A DNA stretch of 16,221 nucleotides from positions 1 to 16,221 of the forward strand of contig UQUS01000034.1 of assembly GCA_900544335.1 (NCBI GenBank). Reading direction: 5' to 3'. The notes beneath the pieces were generated by a model. The model did no database searches. It saw only the letters and a program-made list of their open reading frames with translations, and was not told the origin of the DNA. Of the stretch, positions 12,670-16,221 are shown one piece after another. Each line of letters starts with the position of its first letter. The first letter of the stretch is position 1. A program made the translations under genes and the position numbers. This stretch comes from an uncultured Sutterella sp. Its GTDB lineage: Bacteria > Pseudomonadota > Gammaproteobacteria > Burkholderiales > Burkholderiaceae_F.

Positions 12670-14529
12670 CTAGCGCTGCGAGCGCACGTCCCCGTACAGG
12701 CTCTCGATCTCATCGGCGTATTTGGCGTAAATGACGCGACGCTTGAGCTTTAACGTCGGCGTGAGCATGCCGTTTTCGATGGTCCAAGCCTCGGGAATAA
12801 TTCGCACGCTGCGCGGAATTCCGTAGTTCGGGAAGTTGGCCGTAGCCGCTTTAATGCGGCGCAAGACGGCGTTACGTAGGTCGCGATTTAAAAGCGTTGC
12901 CGGGTCCTTGGGGTCTAGACCTAGGGACTCGGCAAAGCGCGGCCAAAGTTCCGGGTTCATAACGACGAGGGCAGACACATACGGACGGTTGTCGCCCACC
13001 GCCATCGATTGCGAAAAAAGCGAATCGGCTTGAATGGCGTTTTCAAGGTCGGCAGGCGGCACCTTCTCTCCGGTGCTCGTGACGATGATTTCCTTAATAC
13101 GCCCCTTAAGACGGATGTCGCCGTCTTCGTAAATGTCGGCTTGATCACCTGTTTTAAGCCATCCGTCTTCGGTAAACATTGCGGCCGTTTCCTTCGGCTT
13201 TTTCCAGTAACCCTTCATCACGCTCGGTCCCTTGACCTGCAATTCGTCGTTTTCGCCGAGCCGCACCTGAATGTTTTTGAGCGCAACGCCCACGGTTGCC
13301 GGGTGGTTCTTCCCGCAGGGATTGACGGAAATAATCGGGCTGGTTTCGGTCATGCCGTACCCCTGGTGAATATCAATCCCTAACCCTAAGAAAAACCGAG
13401 CCACGGCCGGGCTTAAGGCGGCGCCCCCTGCGATAAATAGGTGCGGACGTCCCCCGAAAATATTGCGGACCGTTTGAGCGACGAATTTATCTAAAAAGGA
13501 GAAAACAAAGGGGTCAAGTAGTTCGCTGACGGTAAAAGGCGAGGGTAGGCCGTTTGCCCGGCAAAATTTCCGATAGCCGACGTTGACGGCCCAACGCATG
13601 AGAAAACGCACGGCCGGAGACTTTAACGTCAGACGGTCCTGCACTTTGGCGTAAATCTTCTCGTAAATACGCGGCACACTCATCATGACTGTCGGCCGAA
13701 TCAAACGCATGTCGTCATGAATAAGACCGATATTGCGATTAAAGGCCACAAGGTTTCCGAGCCCCAAGGCAACGTAGTAGGTCGTCGTGCGCTCGAATGT
13801 ATGGGAAAGCGGCAAAAACGAGAGCCACGTCTCATCGATTTCGGGCCAAATCACCGTCAAAACACCCGTGACATTGGCCAAAATCGCCCGGTGTGTGAGC
13901 ATGACGCCCTTGGGATTGCCGGTTGTGCCCGAGGTGTACACGATGGCAGCAAGGTCTTCGGGCGTGGGGCCGTCGGGAAGTTTCGAGCCGACGCCGTCTG
14001 CTAGCCACGCATCGATGTTCGTGACGTGCACGTTGCCGTCCGTGTACGGCTCCGTGCCTTCGTCCGTAATGATGACGTGCTCTAAGGTCGGTAAATCCCC
14101 TGTGGAGCGGATGCCTTTCCACTTTAAGAGGCGATTGGTGAAAAGAACGCGCGCCCCCGAGTCATTGAGAATAAAGGCAGAAGATCCCGGGGTGTCGATG
14201 GCGTGAAGCGGGACGGGAACAAGTGCACAGGCAAGAGCCGCCTGGTCGAACAAAATGGCGTCCACACAATTGGGAAGCAACATGGCCACACGGTCACCGC
14301 GCATCAAGCCCATGGCAGCAAAGGCGTGCTTCCAAGCCTCGACCTTCTCGATGACCTCGCGAACCGTTAACACAACCCAGTCCTTCGTTAGGTTGTCGTA
14401 GTACTTATAAATCGGCGTATCCGGGCGACGGTCGGCGTGGTGCGTTAAAAGTTCCGGAAGTGTGCGCAAAACCGACAGTTCGGCAATGCGCTCTTTAATT
14501 GTGTCTTTCGTGGCCGTTTTGTTTGTCAT
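12670..14529 (-). CDS. long-chain fatty acid–CoA ligase (AMP-forming)
   Basis: This 619-residue adenylate-forming enzyme activates fatty acids to acyl-CoA in two steps through an acyl-AMP. The P-loop-like AMP motif is YTSGTTGNPKGVMLTH at 198-213, followed by WLSFLPLSHTFERTT, VPRIYEKIYAKVQ, the adenine-binding GYGMTETSP, GWLKTGDQADIYEDG with the ribose-binding Asp, and KGRIKEIIVTSTGEKVPP at the hinge to the C-terminal lid. This layout matches the FAA1/FadD15-type long-chain ligases (~600 residues), distinct from E. coli FadD. ATG 14529 has GGAG (complement of 14538-14541) 8 bases upstream. It appears monocistronic: it ends at a hairpin terminator and is divergent from the gene at 14714. Chain length specificity cannot be read from sequence. 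Confidence 0.94.
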   Translation of the reverse strand: MTNKTATKDTIKERIAELSVLRTLPELLTHHADRRPDTPIYKYYDNLTKDWVVLTVREVIEKVEAWKHAFAAMGLMRGDRVAMLLPNCVDAILFDQAALACALVPVPLHAIDTPGSSAFILNDSGARVLFTNRLLKWKGIRSTGDLPTLEHVIITDEGTEPYTDGNVHVTNIDAWLADGVGSKLPDGPTPEDLAAIVYTSGTTGNPKGVMLTHRAILANVTGVLTVIWPEIDETWLSFLPLSHTFERTTTYYVALGLGNLVAFNRNIGLIHDDMRLIRPTVMMSVPRIYEKIYAKVQDRLTLKSPAVRFLMRWAVNVGYRKFCRANGLPSPFTVSELLDPFVFSFLDKFVAQTVRNIFGGRPHLFIAGGAALSPAVARFFLGLGIDIHQGYGMTETSPIISVNPCGKNHPATVGVALKNIQVRLGENDELQVKGPSVMKGYWKKPKETAAMFTEDGWLKTGDQADIYEDGDIRLKGRIKEIIVTSTGEKVPPADLENAIQADSLFSQSMAVGDNRPYVSALVVMNPELWPRFAESLGLDPKDPATLLNRDLRNAVLRRIKAATANFPNYGIPRSVRIIPEAWTIENGMLTPTLKLKRRVIYAKYADEIESLYGDVRSQR

Positions 14530-14684
14530 CGCCCAAGCTCCGCAATCACTTTTTTTTCGTTTTCCGAGAGGTTTCCCATCGCCGAAATTCTACAGTGAAT
14601 TTTTATTCAGCACCGACAAAACCCCCGCAATCCGTTCGGATGAGAGGAATGCCTTGTCGATGAGCTTCCGAATCATCAACTCGA

Positions 14685-14690
14685 TACAAT
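14685..14690 (+). promoter_or_regulatory. possible -10 element for the gene at 14714
   Basis: TACAAT differs from TATAAT at one base and lies 11 bases before the AAGGAG at 14701-14706. No good -35 lies at 16-18 bases; TTGTCG at 14654-14659 is 25 bases away, too far. It sits in the 184-base divergent gap after the acyl-CoA ligase, which otherwise holds nothing I can name. If correct, this housekeeping promoter also drives the downstream kinase–receiver pair. Confidence 0.3.
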
Positions 14691-14713
14691 GCCGACTAAA
14701 AAGGAGCCTTTGT

Positions 14714-14935
14714 ATGCGCATCGTTTCGATTCAATCGGCAGAAAACGCGAACGTTAAGCGTTGGAAAAAGTTATCGGAAAACGCTCGAGCCGTCGGAAAG
14801 CTCGGACTGACCCTGGCCGAAGGTGCGCACCTGGCGCAAACAGCGCTTGAAAAGGGTGCCGATGTGCGTGCCCTGATGTTGCGCGAAGGTGAAGTAAGCG
14901 CCGAAGCCAAAGCCCTTTTTGCAGCCTATAATTTA
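14714..14935 (+). pseudogene. 5' fragment of a SpoU/TrmH-family RNA methyltransferase gene
   Basis: Residues 1-~74 of the gene starting at ATG 14714 look like the N-terminal substrate-binding domain of TrmH/RlmB-type methyltransferases: IxSxxNxxVKxWxKL (IQSAENANVKRWKKL), then GLTLAEGAHLAQTALEKGADVRALML. AAGGAG at 14701-14706, 7 bases before the ATG, is an ideal ribosome site, and base composition here matches the surrounding genome. The SAM-binding SPOUT catalytic domain (about 150-180 residues with a knot and N-x-G..R motifs) is absent from this window. The match breaks off around AAYNL (14924-14938). Family assignment is from a short domain, so it is a good but not certain call. The fragment is translated as part of the fusion protein. 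Confidence 0.65.
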
Positions 14936-15736
14936 ACGCAGACGCTAAAGAAGAGAACCGAGTCTCTTATTTCGCAAAATATTCAACTTGAAGAAGAAAA
15001 TGCGGAAAATTCAAAAGAATTAGCGAAGGTAAAAACCGAAGGACTTGCTAGAGAACGACAAATCTATTTCCTTAAGGGCGCAGCTAATCAAAATGTAACA
15101 AATCTCGTAAATGGATTCCATTCTATATATACTTTAACAGATGCTTCAAGGGGAAACATAAGTTATTTGCGAGAGCTTATAGCCCCTATGGATCTTGAAA
15201 ATAAGGATTTTATATTATCAATTGTCGGGCAAATTCAACAAGCGAACGAGAAAGCTCACAAACTCGCTGATTTAGCAATACACGGAAATCAATCGTTAAA
15301 ACAAAGTGGACCTCATAGTCTCAATGATTTTATCCGTCAATATATTGATGCAGGATTTGCAATCGAAGGGTTAAAATACGAATTAGTACAAGACAATCGT
15401 GCCTTTGATTGTAAATTTGATTCGTCTTCGATAGGTATAATCATTGACAATATTGCTAGCAATTCTGTTAAAGCAGGTGCAACGATTTTACAAATTTCTT
15501 TAGAAGAGAGAGGAAAATATGTAGAAATCGCTTTTTCAGATAACGGTATAGGTCTTGCTGAAAACATCAACCCTCAGTCTTTGTTTGAATGGGGATTTTC
15601 CTCAAACAGGAAGAAAAAGGGCTATGGAATAGGACTATATCATATCAAGCAGTTGGTAGATGAGATGAACGGGACTGTTGAAATCGATACTACATATCGT
15701 CGTGGGTTTAAATTGATCGTGAGGCTAAAAAAATGA
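14714..15736 (+). CDS. chimeric protein: RNA-methyltransferase N-terminus fused to coiled coil + HATPase histidine kinase
   Basis: This 340-residue protein has no signal peptide or membrane span. Residues 1-74 resemble the TrmH/SpoU substrate domain, ~76-118 are a charged coiled coil (LKKRTESLISQNIQLEEENA), ~119-200 are helical and DHp-like with His136 (NGFHSIY) as a possible phospho-acceptor, and ~205-340 are a GHKL ATPase. ATPase boxes are complete: N box with N246 and N250 (DNIASNSVKAGA), DNGIGL at 276-281, FEWGFSSN at 291-298 and GYGIGLYHIK at 303-312. The kinase part is AT-rich, unlike the first 220 bases. No in-frame ATG, GTG or TTG occurs between the junction and TTG 15167 (residue 152), so the kinase needs the methyltransferase start. 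Its stop overlaps the next gene (ATGA). Kinase activity is inferred. An assembly join cannot be excluded. Confidence 0.8.
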   Translation: MRIVSIQSAENANVKRWKKLSENARAVGKLGLTLAEGAHLAQTALEKGADVRALMLREGEVSAEAKALFAAYNLTQTLKKRTESLISQNIQLEEENAENSKELAKVKTEGLARERQIYFLKGAANQNVTNLVNGFHSIYTLTDASRGNISYLRELIAPMDLENKDFILSIVGQIQQANEKAHKLADLAIHGNQSLKQSGPHSLNDFIRQYIDAGFAIEGLKYELVQDNRAFDCKFDSSSIGIIIDNIASNSVKAGATILQISLEERGKYVEIAFSDNGIGLAENINPQSLFEWGFSSNRKKKGYGIGLYHIKQLVDEMNGTVEIDTTYRRGFKLIVRLKK

Positions 15737-16221
15737 ATACGATATTCAAGATTCTTTGGTTCGAAGACGAGCAGACTTGGTACAACATGGAAAAGTTGCG
15801 TGTTGAAGGTATTCTAAACACACACTATCTAATACCTGAAATTGTTCGCAAAAGTGGGGATGATTTCAACATTGACGAACTAACAGGGAATGATTTTGAC
15901 TTAATTTTAATGGATTTCAAATTGGCAGACGAAGTGACCGGCGATACCATTGTTGCCGCTCTACGAGAAAGTAGCATATTAACAGACATATTGTTTTATT
16001 CCTCAGAAGAGGACGCTATGTTAGCTGCTATCAGAACAAAAATGCCGCCAATCGACGGAGTTTATCTAACCAAGCGAGACTACGCAATTTTTGCTGAAAA
16101 AGTTGGGAAAGTTATTGAAAAAATTGTAAAACGTTCAGAAGATATTGTTAATTTACGCGGCTTTGTTCTTGATAACACCAGCGACTTCGAATTGAGAATA
16201 AAGGAAATACTAAATCTCTGT
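14936..16221. mobile_element. AT-rich accessory segment, left edge of a probable genomic island
   Basis: G+C falls from 33/60 (14761-14820) and 30/60 (14881-14940) to 21/60 (14941-15000), 21/60 (15061-15120) and 19/60 (15121-15180), counted directly. Codon use shifts to A/T-ending codons (AAA, GAA, ATA, AAT) at the same place, where the protein family changes. Both genes inside are signalling proteins unrelated to the housekeeping genes to the left. No integrase, transposase or direct repeat is visible, and the right edge lies beyond the window, so calling it mobile is inference from composition and gene disruption. Confidence 0.5.
15733..16221 (+). CDS. atypical receiver-domain protein, partner of the HATPase protein (3' end outside window)
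   Basis: The frame from ATG 15733 is open for 163 codons to the window edge. ATG overlaps the kinase stop (ATGA). Residues ~5-130 form a receiver: strand ILWFEDE with acidic residues E11, D12 and E13, phospho-acceptor D61 in DLILMDFKL, S90 in ILFYSSEED, and Lys114 in VYLTKRD. All switch residues are present, so it is probably phosphorylated by the adjacent kinase. The region after ~135 (LRGFVLDNTSDFELRIKEIL) is helical and not a known DNA-binding output; what follows is unseen. The Trp before the acidic pair and the diverged loops set it apart from FixJ/OmpR receivers and recall divergent receivers described in bacterial conflict islands. That comparison is from memory and tentative. It is AT-rich like the kinase. 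Confidence 0.8.
   Translation, partial: MNTIFKILWFEDEQTWYNMEKLRVEGILNTHYLIPEIVRKSGDDFNIDELTGNDFDLILMDFKLADEVTGDTIVAALRESSILTDILFYSSEEDAMLAAIRTKMPPIDGVYLTKRDYAIFAEKVGKVIEKIVKRSEDIVNLRGFVLDNTSDFELRIKEILNLC

Noticed and set aside
14462..14713. Upstream extension of the chimeric gene into the acyl-CoA ligase and the divergent gap
   Set aside because: The extension overlaps the start of the opposite-strand ligase and has no family similarity. ATG 14714 has AAGGAG at 7 bases and begins exactly where the methyltransferase match begins.
1..16221. CRISPR arrays, tRNA, rRNA or insertion sequences
   Set aside because: No regularly spaced repeats, cloverleaf, rRNA signature or transposase motif was seen on either strand by reading; a dedicated scan was not possible.

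Overview
The window looks like chromosomal DNA of a betaproteobacterium, probably a Sutterellaceae-type member of the Burkholderiales (Sutterella/Parasutterella-like). This rests on the tsaB–rimI–family-4 uracil-DNA glycosylase–holC gene order, the protein style and the compact overlapping operons. It is inference, because no rRNA or tRNA gene is present to settle it. Almost all of the window is densely packed housekeeping sequence; the last ~1.3 kb is different.

Layout. At 1-53 is the tail of an unidentified gene. At 274-681 is a secreted YgiW/NirD-type OB-fold protein. Three minus-strand genes follow: a DMT permease (809-1717), an orphan FixJ/NarL-type response regulator (1770-2387) and prolyl-tRNA synthetase (2462-4210). 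Divergent from proS runs a tightly coupled plus-strand operon from 4304 to 8458: a YihY-family membrane protein, tsaB, rimI, a 4Fe-4S uracil-DNA glycosylase, holC and a small hypothetical protein. Most of its junctions are 1- or 4-base stop/start overlaps. It meets, with no spacer, a convergent minus-strand pair: a GDT1/MneA-type cation transporter (8459-9025) and rpe (9036-9788). lysC (9905-11152) diverges from rpe. A stand-alone AbgA-like amidohydrolase (11317-12600) follows and converges on a long-chain acyl-CoA ligase (12670-14529) across a clear hairpin terminator.

The unusual part starts at 14714. A well-formed start (AAGGAG, 7-base spacing) opens a gene whose first ~74 residues look like the N-terminal domain of a SpoU/TrmH-family RNA methyltransferase. 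At about 14930-14945 the protein changes, without loss of frame, into a coiled coil plus a GHKL/HATPase histidine-kinase catalytic domain. Base composition drops at the same place: 33 G+C of 60 at 14761-14820, but 21 and 19 of 60 in the two 60-base blocks 15061-15180. The kinase overlaps by ATGA a second AT-rich gene for an atypical receiver protein, which runs off the end of the window. I read this as the left edge of an acquired island carrying a soluble kinase–receiver signalling pair, joined in frame to a housekeeping RNA methyltransferase start. An assembly chimera is the main alternative. This junction is the best candidate here for something undescribed.

No CRISPR array, tRNA, rRNA, insertion sequence or transposase was seen. 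Positions and motifs are read directly from the sequence. Family names come from motif recognition without database searches.
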